Source of the DNA: Phaeosaccion multiseriatum | Taxonomy: Eukaryota > Ochrophyta, other classes | DNA length: 64,000 bases | Direction: 5' to 3' | NCBI GenBank assembly: GCA_965112735.1 | Contig: OZ218951.1 | Coordinates: forward strand, 3,162,001-3,226,000 | Shown: piece after piece, positions 43,001 to 63,863 of the stretch | How positions within the stretch are numbered: the stretch's first letter is position 1 | How the letters are laid out: each line of letters opens with the position of its first letter | The notes under the pieces: generated by a model | What the model was told of the DNA's origin: nothing | The model's input: only the letters and a program-made list of their open reading frames with translations | The model's database searches: none | Program-made: the position numbers and the translations under genes

Positions 43001-45992
43001 TCCATCCACTGCCATCCATCCATCCATCCATCCATCCCTTCACTGCTATCTGTCCATCCACTGCCATCCATCCCTTCACTGCTATCTGTCCATCCACTGC
43101 TATATCCATTCGCTGCCATTTATGACGTAATCCTACGTGTAGGGCAAGGGGAAGAAGGCTGTGCTGGACGAAAGAAAGAGGATATGTCACGGGGAGGTGA
43201 GGGAGGGAAAGAGGGAGGGAGGGAAAGAGGGGTGGAGGGAGGAGGAGAGAGAGGAAGGGAGGGAGGGAGGGAGAGAGGGAGGGAGGGAGAGAGGGAGAGG
43301 AAGGGTGGATGGGTTAGGGTTAGACGGGGGGAGGGAGGGGGAGAGACGGAGAGAGATCAGAGGGGGAGGGGGGGTCAGTGTCGGTGTCAGCGTCAAGCAT
43401 GTCAAGCACTGGCACTACACACTAGCACTCGCACTCATGCCCATACCCATACCCCTCTGTCGTCGGTGTTCGTTCCCAGGGAGAAGAGAGAGAGAGAGAG
43501 AGAGAGAAGAGGGAAGACGGAGAGATAGAGAGATAGAGAGATCCACCTTTTACTGTCCTCCGTCCTTCGTTCTTTTGTCTTCCCCTGGACCTGAAAATTC
43601 AAACTTTTGTTCCTCTCTTCACCCGCCCCCAACAGCTCATGAAGTTTGAGAGGTTCGATACAGCGGCCGAAGAGAAGAAGGTAAGGCCATAGGCGATAGC
43701 TAGGCTCTCGGAGGGTGGGTGGGTGGGAGGGAGGGAGGGAGGGAGGGAGGGAGGGAGGGAGGGAGAGATGGAGGGAGGGAGAGAGGGAGGGAGGGAGGGG
43801 GGGGGGGGTGGGAAGAACGACGTGTTGAAGTGAGGACTGCTGCTGCGGGCGAAGAAGCTGATGTGTGAAGTGAACGCTGAGCTGTGCTTATGCTGGCGAC
43901 GCTTGGATGTCTAGACGATGTCCCTCTCATCCCCCCCATGGAGGGTGGGGCAGAGAGGACCCCTGCTGCTGTTCCATCTCTGCAGCAAGCTCCAATCAAC
44001 CTCCCCCCCAATCTCCCACAAACGCACACATTCTGCCTCTGCCTCTTCCTCTCCCTTCTCTGTCTCTCTCTCCCACTCCCTCTCTCTCTCCCTCTCCCCC
44101 CCCCCCCCTCTCTCTCCCTCTCTCTCGATCACTCTCCACCCTCTCTGTCTCCCTCTCCCGTTCTCTCTCTCCCCCTTCCCCTCTTCTCCCCTCCCTCTCT
44201 CCCCCCTCCTCCTCCCCCCTCCACACACATTCATGCCCAGGTGGTGGATCAGCAAACCTTCGAGCAGGCGCTGGCGTTGGTTGGGCAGGAAGTGACCCAA
44301 CTGCAGCCCCCTCCTCGCCCTCGCCCTCACCTTCCCCGCCCTCGGGTAGCAAAGAGAAGAAAGAGGAGGAGGGAGACCAGTGGAGTAGGAGGGACCGAGA
44401 GAGAGAGAGAGTCGAGTAGTGGAGTAGGAGGGACCGAGAGACTGAGAGAGTCGAGTAGGCCGGGATGGGGGCGGGGGAAGGACACGACGGTGCCGAATGG
44501 CAGTGCTCCCGGTGGGGGTGGGATGGCAGCTAATGGTAGTGCTCGCAGTGGGGGTGGGATGGTAGTTGGAGGCAGTACTCTCAGTGGGGGTGGGATGGTA
44601 GCGGATGGCAGTACTCTCAGTGGGGGAGGCATGGTAGCGGATGGCAGTACTCTCAGTGGGGGAGGGATGATAGCGGATGGCAGTACTCTCAGTGGGGGTG
44701 GGATGGTAGCAGATGGTAGTACTCTCAGTGGGGGAGGGATGGTAGCGGATGGCAGTACTCTCAGTGGGGGTGGGATGGTAGTTGATGGTAGTACTCTCAG
44801 TGGGGGAGGGATGGTAGCGGATGGCAGTACTCTCAGTGGGGGTGGGATGGTAGCGGATGGCAGTACTCTCAGTGCGGGAGGGATGGTAGCGGATGGCAGT
44901 ACTCTCAGTGCGGGAGGGATGGTAGCGGATGGCAGTACTCTCAGTGGGGGTGGGATGGTAGTTGATGGTAGTACTCTCAGTGGGGGTGGGATGGTAGTTG
45001 ATGGTAGTACTCTCAGTGGGGGAGGGATGGTAGTTGATGGCAGTACTCTCAGTGGGGGTGGGATGGTAGTTGATGGTAGTACTCTCAGTGGGGGTGGGAT
45101 GGTAGCGGATGGCATTGCCATGAGTGCTCTCAGTCGTGATGGTGGGGGTGGCGTTGGCAGCCACGAGGAGGTGGGGATCATTGCCAGCGGACACGGGACG
45201 GGAGCGACCCGCTGCAGCAGCAGTGCCAGCAACAGTGCCAGCAACAGTGACCTCTCCGCATCGCCAAGTGCTGTTGGCAGCAGCGGTGGCAGCAGCGGTG
45301 GCAGCAGCGGAGGAGGGCCACAACAAGTGCAAGGGCAGCAGCAGCAGCAACAACAGCAGCAACAGCAGCAACAGCAGTTGGTGATACAGCAACAGCAGCA
45401 ACAGCAGGAGGAACAAGACGCGGTGGGTGCGGGTGCAGGACACGGAGGGGCAGTGGAGGAAGGGGAGACGGCAGCGGCAGGGGCGGCGCCGTGGAGGCTT
45501 GAAGGAAGTCCCTTCATCGGCAGGCGAGTGCGGCGCTTCTTCAAGAGACAATACGTGTTGCAGGGGCTGGGGGCACAGGGGGTACAGGGGAGGCAGGAGG
45601 GGGCGGCGGCGGAGGAGGAGGAGGAGGTGGCAGTGTTGGGACAGGTGACGGGTTGGCTCTCGGCGGAGGAGAACGAGGGGTTGGCGCTCTGGCATGTAGT
45701 GCATGATGATGGAGACGAGGAGGATTTGGAGGAGTACGAGCTGGCGGATGCGCTGGGGAAGTGGGAGGGGTGGGAGGGGGGTAGGGAGGGAGAGGGGGGG
45801 GGTGAAGGGGGTGCGTTTGGGGATGGTGTTGCTGCTGTTGTTCAACAGGGACGGGGGGAAGAGGAGGAGGAGTCTCAGGGAGAGACAGATAGGAAAGGAG
45901 TTGTGGGAGGAGGCGGAGGAGGAGGAGGAGGAGGAGGAGGAGGAGGAGGAGGAGGCTTAGGCATTGGTGTATCACCAATGGCTCTACCATGA
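40090..45992 (+). CDS. Large acidic/Gln-rich protein with PDZ-like and Tudor-like segments
   Basis: Six exons in phase: 40090-41268, 41810-42289, 42721-42879, 43143-43196, 43636-43680, 44241-45992, giving 1222 residues. The N-terminus (MEPQRKRRMCISCEKPVHGG) has paired cysteines and basic residues. A long Glu/Asp stretch follows, then a PDZ-like fragment (GAKPGDVIVGLNGLDLG). Exon 2 is Gln-rich with coiled-coil potential; exon 3 continues this with QQKVEMQQLEHSLGLILENQ. Exon 6 carries seventeen 12-residue repeats (GGGMVADGSTLS) and then GRRVRRFFKRQYV with WHVVHDDGDEEDLEEYEL. The latter matches the PTM/DIR17-type Tudor-like module of plant chromatin proteins (VYEDGDxEDLE pattern). A nuclear or chromatin role is inferred from that segment. 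The extreme C-terminus, GVSPMALP, comes from the dispersed motif. The first in-frame ATG after upstream T-rich sequence was chosen; an upstream extension in the same frame is possible. Confidence 0.75.
41655..41757. repeat. CTT trinucleotide repeat
   Basis: About 33 CTT units upstream of the exon 2 acceptor of gene 7 (41809), acting as its pyrimidine-rich region. Two tandem copies of a 52-bp unit with GTGATTGGATGAATCAGTAC precede it at 41402-41484. Confidence 0.9.
44512..45123 (+). repeat. 36-bp coding minisatellite, 17 units
   Basis: Seventeen in-frame 36-bp units encode GGGMVADGSTLS with small changes (VVDG, IADG, AGG). Unit substitutions occur in blocks (for example four consecutive VVDG units), which suggests repeated unequal exchange. 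The opposite strand also stays open (RVLPSATIPPPL), which is a by-product. It lies in exon 6 of gene 7 and must tolerate length change because 36 is divisible by three. Confidence 0.95.
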
Positions 45993-46111
45993 CGAAGAAC
46001 AAGCGATCGTATCAACAACTGCTAATGCTGGACATTTAGCTGCCCTGAAGCTCCCACCGGAGTGGCCTGTCTCGTCTGCTCCTCCCCCTGCTTGGCTCTC
46101 CTGCAAGCGGC

Positions 46112-46153
<42 letters not shown>

Positions 46154-46368
46154 GTATGTGCACTCGGAGACTCGTCGGAGCAGCGTAGGAGGACAACAGG
46201 CCGCACTAGTATCTCTACGAAAAGAGTGTTTGTGTGTATGTGAGTATGTACATTTCAACCATCGGTCGATGTGTGTTCTCCTCCTCTTCTTCCTCCTCCT
46301 CCTCCTCCTCCTCCTCCTCCTCCTCCTCCTCCTCCTCCAATGCATGGTTAGTGGTCTCTACTCCGCTG
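45993..46368. other. Convergent spacer between genes 7 and 8
   Basis: 376 bp hold both 3' ends. A further motif variant, CGTATCAACAACTGCT (46007-46022), follows the gene 7 stop. GT (46115-46151) and CTC (46289-46338) microsatellites are present, and no gene is visible. Confidence 0.5.
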
Positions 46369-49584
<3,216 letters not shown>

Positions 49585-49796
49585 CGCTTCCTGCTCCTCC
49601 TTTTCTTCTCTGCTGAAAAATTTAAGCTGATCGTAACGGCGAGAGCCGATCCGATCTTACGAAAAAATGGCAGCCTACGCGCATCTTCTTGAAAATCCAA
49701 CCACAGCAACAGCGCCTCTTCTTCTCCCTTAACAGAGACCCTTGGGATCAGAAGAACATCAATGTTTCAAGGGATGTGAGGGAAGACGAACTAGCC
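49585..49796. promoter_or_regulatory. Divergent promoter region, genes 8 and 9
   Basis: 212 bp separate the start codons of the coiled-coil gene (minus) and the CDPK gene (plus). An AAAAATTTAAGCTG stretch (49616-49629) is AT-rich. No known element is recognised. Confidence 0.35.
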
Positions 49797-56150
<6,354 letters not shown>

Positions 56151-57662
56151 GTGAGTGAGAGACAGAGAGAGAGGAGAGAGAGAGTGAGAGAGAGAGGAGG
56201 GGGGGGGGGGGGAGCTTAATATCTACGGAGCTTAATATCTACCCTGTCCTACCTACGGATGAGAAAGAGGCCCTGTGATGGCTCTGAGACGGATTGGGTG
56301 TGGTCGATCGATCGGGTCCGGTGAGCGAGGGAGGCCCATGCCCATTCTGAGGGTCGATCAGACGAAAGCCTGTGAGAGGGAGCGGGGCAACATTTGGAGG
56401 TGGCGGAGGGTGCGAGGTGCAAAGTGCGAGGCGAGTTGAAAGGCGCCTCGTGGGCTGTGGGCCGCCGGGCAGGATCCCCATCCGTCCGTTGCCATCTGTT
56501 GGCCAGAGCCCCTACACGGCCAGCGAGAGAACGCTCTATGGGTAAGGGGCAGTATGGTGGGTCCGTTCGGCCTACGGTATGGGCTTGGTATCGCGATATT
56601 GCCGGTGGGTGGGTGGGGTGGAGGGGTGGGTTGGTGCGCGCGCCTGCATGCACACGCACAGGGTCACACACACACACAGAGGGATTGATTCAGATACTCT
56701 TCTTGTGGTGGTGGAAGCAGCTGCAGCAGTTGGTAATACAGCAGTGGTGATTGCTAGCAGGTTGGCGATACCCTGCTGCACACCTGTGGGTCATTCATCG
56801 GTCTCTTTTGTCATATCTCCCCCCCCCTGCCTCCACGCGAAAGGGGAGAGGGTTGGGGTGAGTGAGTCCCGGAAGGACGAGACGAGTGCTGTAGTGATTG
56901 GGGGCGAAGGAGTGGAGCGTTACAGAATGGAGCGACGTACAGAGTGGAGCGTCGCTACAGAACGGAGCGTCGTTACAGAATGGAGCGTCGTTACAGAATG
57001 GAGCGTCGTTACAGAATGGAGCGTCGTTGCAGAGTGGAGCGTCGCCCTGCGGAGGGAGGGAGCAGCTGACTTTTCGGCAGGCTTGACTTTTCGGTTACAT
57101 GTATCACAGTTGTCGGAGTCGGAGGCTCTGATTGCTTGCGACAAGCCGGGTGCGGGGGCTGTGTGTGGGTGTGCATGTGCGTGTGCGTGTGCGTGTGCTC
57201 ATCTTCTTTGTTGGAGGCGACACGCCACCGTTCTGTTCTGCACACCACCGGCATGACTGGTGCGATGGCACTGGTGCGTGGGCTTGAGTCAGGCCAGGCA
57301 TGGGATGGTATGTATGTAGCCCATGGCGGTCCTTCGGCGATCTTCGTCAGACGGACAGTCGAAGGCAGCCCATGTCGTGGGTGTTTTTTCTTCCTTGCAT
57401 GCACTGACTGAAGCCATGGCACACAAGGGGGTTGGTTGTCTGACCGTTTAGGACTGCAGGCCCAAGGCAGTCGGAGGGACCAGTCCATGACCAGTCCATG
57501 AGCAGTCCATGACCAGTCCATGACCAGTCCATGACCAGTCCATGACCAGTCCATGACCAGTCCATGACCAGTCCAAGACCGGAGGAGCTGCTGCGCCGGA
57601 GAGGTCTCTAACCGTGGAGAGGAACGGGGGCGGGAATGGTGCCTTTGCTTGCCCCCTCCCTA

Positions 57663-57866
57663 ACAACAACAACAACAAAAACAACAAATTATATTGTCAA
57701 CAACAACAACAACAACAAATTATATTGTCAAACAACAACAACAACAACAACAACAAATTATATTGTCAAACAACAACAACAACAACAACAAATTATATTG
57801 TCAACAACAACAACAACAACAACAAATTATATTGTCAAACAACAACAACAACAACAAATTATATTG
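57663..57866. repeat. CAA/ATTATATTGTCA compound minisatellite
   Basis: Six units, each a CAACAA run followed by ATTATATTGTCA (last unit ATTATATTGTTA), with 29 to 38 bp spacing. AT content is unusually high for this window. It lies in the convergent spacer. Confidence 0.9.
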
Positions 57867-58187
57867 TTAACACCAAGGGTTCAATTCTTTTCCAATTATC
57901 TACAACACAACCTCGTGCTCTCCTGTGCCTTACGCACGTCCTCTTCTATGCCTTACTTAAGTACTGACATACAGGGCACGGGACAGTGTACAATTACAAA
58001 TGCCTCCTACCACCAGGGGCCTGTTTGTGCAATGTTGATGGGAATGATGATGTACATACTGTACATGAACCACCCAACCAACCAACCAATCAATCAACCA
58101 ACCAACCAACCAACCAATCAACCGACCAATCAACCAACCAATCAACCAACCAGCCAACCAATCAACCAATCAACCAACCAGGCGAAG

Positions 58188-58389
58188 GAAGCCCTTGCTG
58201 GCCTATGCGTTCCGGTTTTGGTTCTTGCCGAGCGATGGAGACGGAAGTCCGTGCAGACACATGGAGACCTTGTGGGCTTAGCAGGGAGGAGGCAGACAAG
58301 CCCACAAGGTCTTCATGTGGCTGCAAGGACTTCCGTCTCCATCGCTCGGCAAGAACCAAAACCGGAACGCATAGGCCAGCAGGGGCTTC
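58188..58389. repeat. Long fold-back: 92-bp arms, 18-bp loop
   Basis: 58188-58279 and 58298-58389 are inverted complements across 92 bp with about four mismatches. A transcript of either strand would form a nearly perfect hairpin. The sequence is not low-complexity (arms contain TTCCGGTTTTGGTTCTTGCC). It could be a small-RNA hairpin precursor, a MITE, or a recent inverted duplication. No evidence of transcription can be seen. Confidence 0.85.
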
Positions 58390-59132
58390 AGCCACAAAGC
58401 AAGCATCGTGCCGCATGGCGGAGTGGAGCGTCCCCCACCCGCTTACTTGAAACCGTCACACATACCCACTTCGGCTTCACTCTCGTCTCGTCCCCTTCTC
58501 CCGCTGGGTAAGGCTCATGCAAGAGGCGCCGCCTGCTGCTCGCCTTTGTTTCGTCGAAGACGGACGTGCTTGTACCCCTCGCTGCTTCGCTGACGATCAT
58601 CATCGATAAGAGGGCACGCTGGATTGAGAGGGTCCGCGTGTGTGTGGCAGGAGGAACACGTCGTCGGCAAATACGACTGGGAGTTTACCCCCCCCCCCCC
58701 CCCGGGGTCAGTTCCCTCTTCCGAACCACACACACCCCAAGCAGGTGATCACTCGGTAGCCGTAGCCGTAGGACAAGATGCATGCTCTTCGTGCCGTCTT
58801 CCTCCCTCCGGCAGCCCTGATGGGATCGCATCAGCGCCACGCTACCTACATCTCGTCGAAGCGTATAATAAAGGCTCCCCCTGACAAAGGCTTCTGTTTT
58901 GACGGGATACAGTAAACACGCTTGAGCTCCAACATGCCTGCCTTCCCAGAAGGAAGGGAAGAAAACACGGGAGGGGCTGGTGTGGTGGCTGAAGGAAGGC
59001 AAGACCACACCGATCAGCGTACCGTCGTCTTCCACCGGCAGCCCTTGTGGGAGCCCAAGCGCTTCGCTGCCTCTCGTCCAAGCCTGCTGTGGAGGCGCTC
59101 AAGTGCCATCGAGGAAGGCCTAGTTCCTTCTC

Positions 59133-61982
59133 TCAAAAGATCTCAGGCCGCAGCACCTCTAGTTTGGGCATCCCCGCAGATGGCGACTCAGTAGTCATGT
59201 CCGAATACGTTCGCCCACCTGGTGCCATGCTCTTGCACTCGTCGTCGTCGTCTGTTGGATGTGCCACCACCTGCTGCTGCTGCTGCTGCTGCTGCTGCCG
59301 GGCCAGCGGAGGCGGGGGTATGGACGTATTCCTCTGCCGTTGCCGTGCCTGCTGCTGTTGCGTCGCTACCAAGTGCTGCTGCTGAGCCTGCCGCTGCTGC
59401 TGTATCACCAACTGCTGCTGCTTGCCGGCTCGAGCGAGCATCGAGCGGACCTTGTCCTTGGCGGGGATGGAGTCCCAACTCAGAGAAAGCATGTCCACAG
59501 GCTTACGGCCTCGACTATCCACTACCTCTGGGTTAGCACTGGCAAACAAGAGGAGGTTGGGGTGGGGATTGGCGGAGGGGAATGAGAGGGAGAAACTCCA
59601 AGAGACAAGGGCTGACATATCATCCACTGACTGTTGGACTCACTGCGCCTCACTCACTGCCTCACTCACTGCGCCTCACTCACTGCCTCACTCACTGCCT
59701 CACTCACTGCCGCACTGACTGCCACAAGGCCTGTTTGATTCGACTGACTCTTTGCCTTACTCACTCACCCGGCTCCGAGCAGCGCTGCTACCGCCGACTT
59801 GTCCGCAGCTGCACAGGCGAGATGCAAGGGGGTTCGCCCCATGAAGTCCACGATGTCCGCCTCTGCGCCCCGCTGCAGTAGCAGTGAGATCATGGCCGGG
59901 GATGGGGAGCGGCTCACCGCGTGCAGGGCAGAGCCTGTGGGGGATGGGTGGTGCGGGTATTGTTGTTGTTGTGGTGGTGGTGACGGTAGTGGTGGTGGTG
60001 GTGGAGGTGGTGGTGGTGGTGGTGGTGGTGGTGGTGGTGGTGGTGGTGGTGGTGGTGGTGGTGGTGGTGGTGGTGGTGGTGGTGGTAGTGGTGGTGGTGG
60101 TGGTGGTGGTGACAGCACACAGGACAAGCAGCAGGGAGAGGGCAGAGGGAGAGAGGCGACGGGGCAGCACGACGGAGATTGGGATGGATGGGGATGAGGA
60201 GAAGGGATACGGAGGGGCAGGGAACAGGACCGACGGACGAACGGAAACACGGGGGGGGGGGGGGGGGCACTCTGCTACCATCTGCTACCATCTGCAGCCC
60301 ATCTGCGGCGTAACAATACGCTGGAGGTAGCGGAGTGAAAGGGACACGAGGAAAAAACGAAAAAGAAGCGAAGTTTCTCTAGGTCGAGGAAGGTGGGCAA
60401 GGCAGGCAGGCAGGCAAGCAGGTAGGTAGGTAGGTAGGTAGACAGGTAGGCAAAGGGGGGGGTAAGGGCGGGGGCAAAGGGATTGAAGATGAATCGCACT
60501 TTGCTGCCATCCACTGCCATCCACTGCCATCCACTGCCATCCACTGCCATCCACTGCCATCATCCACGCACCGTTGACGTCGTCTTGGTGGTTAATGTCG
60601 GCGCCTCTCCTTAGCAGATACTCCACCACGTGCGGCTGCTCCGCGAGCACTGTCATTCATTTGCCGATGAGAAGAGCAACAAGGAGGGAGAGGGAAGGGA
60701 AGAGAAGAGGGAGAGGGGGGGGGGGGGGTCAATGAAAAGTCAACGGTCGGGGGTGGGGCGATCGAGTGCACCGCTCGGTACAGGTTCACACGGAATCTTA
60801 CTGCGTGTATAGAGGGACAGAGGGAGAGGCATGCAGAGGTACATGGGCAAATACGGGGGGTACTATTGGGGAAACGGCACAAGCAAGAAAAGACACCTTT
60901 CATGCTTGCTTCCCCCCTTCTTTCCTTCCTTGTCTTCCCGTCTTTCCGTGGGGGGGGGGGGGGCACCGCGTACGTGCGTACCTGCATATCCGAGTGGCGT
61001 GACGTTGAGTACGTTCGCAGAGTCCACCAACACCCTTCCCCTCTCACTGTAGCTTACGCCAGTGCTGCTGCTGCTGAGGCTACTGCTGCTGCTGTTAGTG
61101 GCGCTGATGCTGTGACTAAGGGTATCGCTGGGGGTGGTCGCTTCAAGCGGTCCAGTCCCGCCTTCGATACGCCGGTTGGCGTGAGTGCGAGTGGGGGAGT
61201 TGGGGCCTCCAGCACTGGGACTAGGGGCACTGCTTTGCCCGAGCAGCTGCAGCACGAGGGGGAGATTTCCCATCTTGGCGGCAACGTGCACAGGCGTGTT
61301 GCCATTGTCGTCCACCACGAGGGGGTCTACATTGATGGGGAGAGGATGGCAGAGGACGAGAGAGAGAGCCAGCGTGATGCGCCGGCGAAGGGAAGAAGGG
61401 ACGCGGGGGGAGGGGCGAAGAGGAGGGTCAGGGGTAATGAATAAGCGGTCCCTTACTCCCGCTCCCTCGCTCCGTCCCTCTCCTCTCACCGTTTGTTTCA
61501 GCGACGATGACCCTGTAGTCGCACATGGCCGCCTCGACATCACCTTGCCAGCACTTCTCGAACAGGCTCCGCTTCCGTAGAGAGCGGGAATCCTCCGTAC
61601 ACTTCTCACTCGCTCGACGCGCCCGACGAGCCTCGGCGCGCACCGAGTCGGTCTTCTTTCGGCAGAGGTTGAGATGCTGAAAGTCTGGACAGTCAAAGCT
61701 TTGGCTCCTCGTTGGTGACTCCTCCGAGGACACAACTGAGCTGGCTCGGGAGACTCGGTACTCAGGAATTGGAGAGTGAAGCACCAGGGGGGGGGGCAGC
61801 GGTGCCACCCCACCCGGTGGCGAAGGTGGGGGAAGTACGACCTTCAGGTCCCCTGTCCCCTCAGCAACTGCGGCCTTTTGCGGAAGCGGTGCCACCCCGC
61901 CGGGTGGCGAAGGTGAGGGAGGTACGACCTTCAACCCAACAGAATCCTCAGCAATTGTTGCCTTTTCGCCGCCTGTCTCCAT
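59133..61982 (-). CDS. Ankyrin-repeat protein with Gln-rich tail
   Basis: Five exons in phase: 61490-61982, 60982-61326, 60572-60649, 59769-59934, 59133-59538, giving 495 residues from the first exon ATG. Exon 1 is Pro-rich with a duplicated segment (VGLKVVPPSPSPPGGVAPLP and DLKVVLPPPSPPGGVAPLP), then RRASEKCTEDSRSLRKRSLF. Ankyrin units follow: DPLVVDDNGNTPVHVAAKMG, LGYAVLAEQPHVVEYLLRRG, SALHAVSRSPSPAMISLLLQ, FMGRTPLHLACAAADKSAVA and ANPEVVDSRGRKPVDMLSLS. The C-terminal exon has Gln runs, including QQLVIQQQRQ from the dispersed motif. The frame stays open upstream of the ATG to an AG at about 62056, so an additional 5' exon is possible. A binding or scaffold role is inferred from the repeats; the partner is unknown. 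Confidence 0.8.
59992..60112. repeat. GGT trinucleotide repeat
   Basis: About 40 GGT/ACC units in the intron between exons 3 and 4 of gene 10. The poly-Val, poly-His and poly-Thr frames are artefacts. Copies of GGCAGTGGATGG (as CCATCCACTGCC) follow at 60507-60565 in the same intron. Confidence 0.9.
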
Positions 61983-62555
61983 CGCACCGCCTCTCCTTTG
62001 GCTCAGCAGCGGAAGGGCGTACAAGAGAGGGTTCTCCTTCCTGATCAGCAGGGCCTATTGTTGTTGTGTATGGATATTAAATGATATAAAGCCAGAACGC
62101 TTTTCAACTACCTAGGCGGATAAAAAGGACCAAGAGTTTCAGGGGGAAGGCATACGGGCGAGAGAGGAATTGTCGCGAAGTTTCATTTCATCATCCATCA
62201 CACACAAAGCAGCAGCAGCGGCTGAGGTCCCGAATAGATGCAGTTAGTTGCTGGCAGTATTGCGTGTTCCACAGAGAAGAGACTCTGCACTCCAAGGCTT
62301 TTCCAGCGGTAGAAGCGACAGCGGACAGAGAAGGAGAAGCAAGCATGTGAGAAAGAAAAAAATTGGCATCCCATCCATCCCCCGTCTCGTGCGTTGTCTG
62401 TCTCGCTCGCCTTGTGTGTGCCTAATTAGTGCCTCCTATCTTCGCCTCTCGCCTACCTCTTATGAAAGACGCATTGTGGAGCTGGGAGGCTTGAGAATTG
62501 CTGAGTGCAGCGGGAAAGTTTCCCGAAGGAGTGGGCGGGTAGAGGGGGAAGAAGG
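61983..62555. promoter_or_regulatory. Divergent spacer between genes 10 and 11
   Basis: 573 bp between the chosen start codons. It holds the possible 5' extension of gene 10 (to about 62056), a GATAAAAAGG stretch (62117-62126), and unique sequence with a short open frame (62248-62565 plus) that has no recognisable domain. Gene 11's 5' UTR lies at its right end. Confidence 0.35.
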
Positions 62556-63457
62556 ATGGACTTAACCCAGCCCCGATCGCCACGGAGTGGCAGCAAGGGC
62601 CATAGCCACAGCCCCAGCTTTTCCCGCTCACACAAGCGTACAGCGAGCAAGACCCCAACAGCGGCGAAGGTGAGTCAACGATAACAGATGTGGACGAGCG
62701 AAGGGGGAGGAGGGGGGGGGGGGGATGAGCGAGATGGAAGAGAGCCTGGGAGGGGGGGGGGTCTGGGAGAGAGAAAGGCCAAGACGGAGTGGCGCTAGAG
62801 CGTACTGGAAAAGAGAGAGAAAGATTCTGGGCAGGAGGAGTGGGCACGAAAGGTGTCGCGAGCGACATGCGCACCCGAAAGAAGTAGGGGGGCTTCCCTC
62901 CATCCCCGGTGGTGGCCCTGAAGCCATGGCAGTACCCACAACGCTCTTATAACCCCCTCCTCCGCTGCCTCCCGCTCTGTGCTGCTCTGCTGTGCTCTGC
63001 TTTACAACTTACTCTGTCGGTTCTCTGTCGGTCCCCTGCAATCAGGATGACGACGAAGGCGGGTCCAAATCCATGTTCAGCTTTACGAGGCACAAGTCAG
63101 CTACAAAGCTCAGCGCTGCCACCCCCGCTTCTACCACTTCGCCGTCCACACCAGGTGGGTAGAAGTGCGCAACTGCCTGATTGATTGATTGATTGATTGA
63201 TTGACTGCTTGATTGACTGCTTTGGAGGGGAGGAGTGGAAGTGAGAGAGCCAGTTAGTCAGTCAGTACTCAGTCAGTCAGTCAGTCAGTCAGCCCAGCAA
63301 ATCTGTGGGGGCGGTTGGCTATAGGGACAAAGCGGCGACGCACTTGGCGAGGCGGTTACAGGCGGTTACACTACAGAGAGCCTCGTTGGTCAGAGCTACG
63401 AGCAACGGGGGCGACCCAGCGATCGGCTCAGGAGAGAGGAGAGAGAGGGAGGGGGAA

Positions 63458-63513
<56 letters not shown>

Positions 63514-63863
63514 CACCCCCTCCCCCTCCTCCCCCTCTCCCACCACCGCGCACACACAACACACACACACACAGCCTCTGTAGTGGCGACGTCTGGCCTG
63601 GCGGCTCCCTCTCCATCTTCTCGCCCCTCCAGCCCCTCACGACACGGACCGAGCCTGCCCTCCTTCGCTGGCGGTGCAAGTTTCATGAAGAAAGTGCACG
63701 CCTTAGACAAAGATAAGGGCGGTAGTAAGGCACAATCTCCGGCTCAGAGGAGGGGGGGAGGAGCGCACAAGAAGGGGAGTTACCTGAGGGAGAGGCTGCC
63801 TCTGAAGCTCTCACAGATTCTCGCTGCCTTGCTGGTCTTGGCGGTGGGCGTCTTCTTCTATGG
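62556..63863 (+). CDS. 5' part of a single-span membrane protein (continues past window)
   Basis: Three exons in phase: 62556-62669, 63046-63154, 63575-63863 (donor GTAAGG at 63864). About 170 residues are visible. The N-terminus (MDLTQPRSPRSGSKGHSHS) and the following Ser/Thr/Pro-rich, basic stretch are probably cytosolic and disordered. Residues near the end of exon 3 form one hydrophobic span (LSQILAALLVLAVGVFFYG) preceded by basic KKGSYLRERLPLK. That orientation fits a type II protein, as in Golgi glycosyltransferases, but no catalytic domain lies inside the window, so the function is unknown. The first exon is short (38 codons). The start is supported by the clean GTGAGT donor and phase agreement. 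Confidence 0.7.

Larger units (their letters stand above)
56151..59132. other. Convergent 3-kb spacer between genes 9 and 10, repeat-rich
   Basis: No gene with supported features was found in the largest spacer. It holds an 18-bp array (GTCGTTACAGAATGGAGC, 56915-57050), a one-motif locus (56722-56741), an 11-bp array (TCCATGACCAG, 57481-57575), a CAA/ATTATATTGTCA array (57663-57866), an AACC/AATC array (58065-58180), and the long fold-back at 58188-58389. Unique sequence at 58400-59130 has short open frames of 60 to 116 codons on both strands without recognisable domains. The longest, 58685-59035 minus, is probably chance. Confidence 0.55.

Noticed and set aside
44512-45123. CRISPR-like regular repeats
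   Set aside because: Units are contiguous 36-bp coding repeats with no unique spacers, in a eukaryotic exon.
43911-45845. A 644-codon open frame on the minus strand opposite gene 7
   Set aside because: It is kept open by the 36-bp repeat, whose complement encodes ESTAIRYHPTPT-type units. It has no domain, and the plus strand has the Tudor-like module and consistent splicing.
58685-59035. Candidate gene in the spacer (116 codons, minus) and overlapping plus-strand frames
   Set aside because: No domain, no clear splice structure or start context, and similarly long frames exist on the other strand.
62248-62565. Open frame of 105 codons upstream of gene 11
   Set aside because: No recognisable features. 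It overlaps the likely 5' UTR and the start of gene 11, which has a phase-consistent exon structure in another frame.
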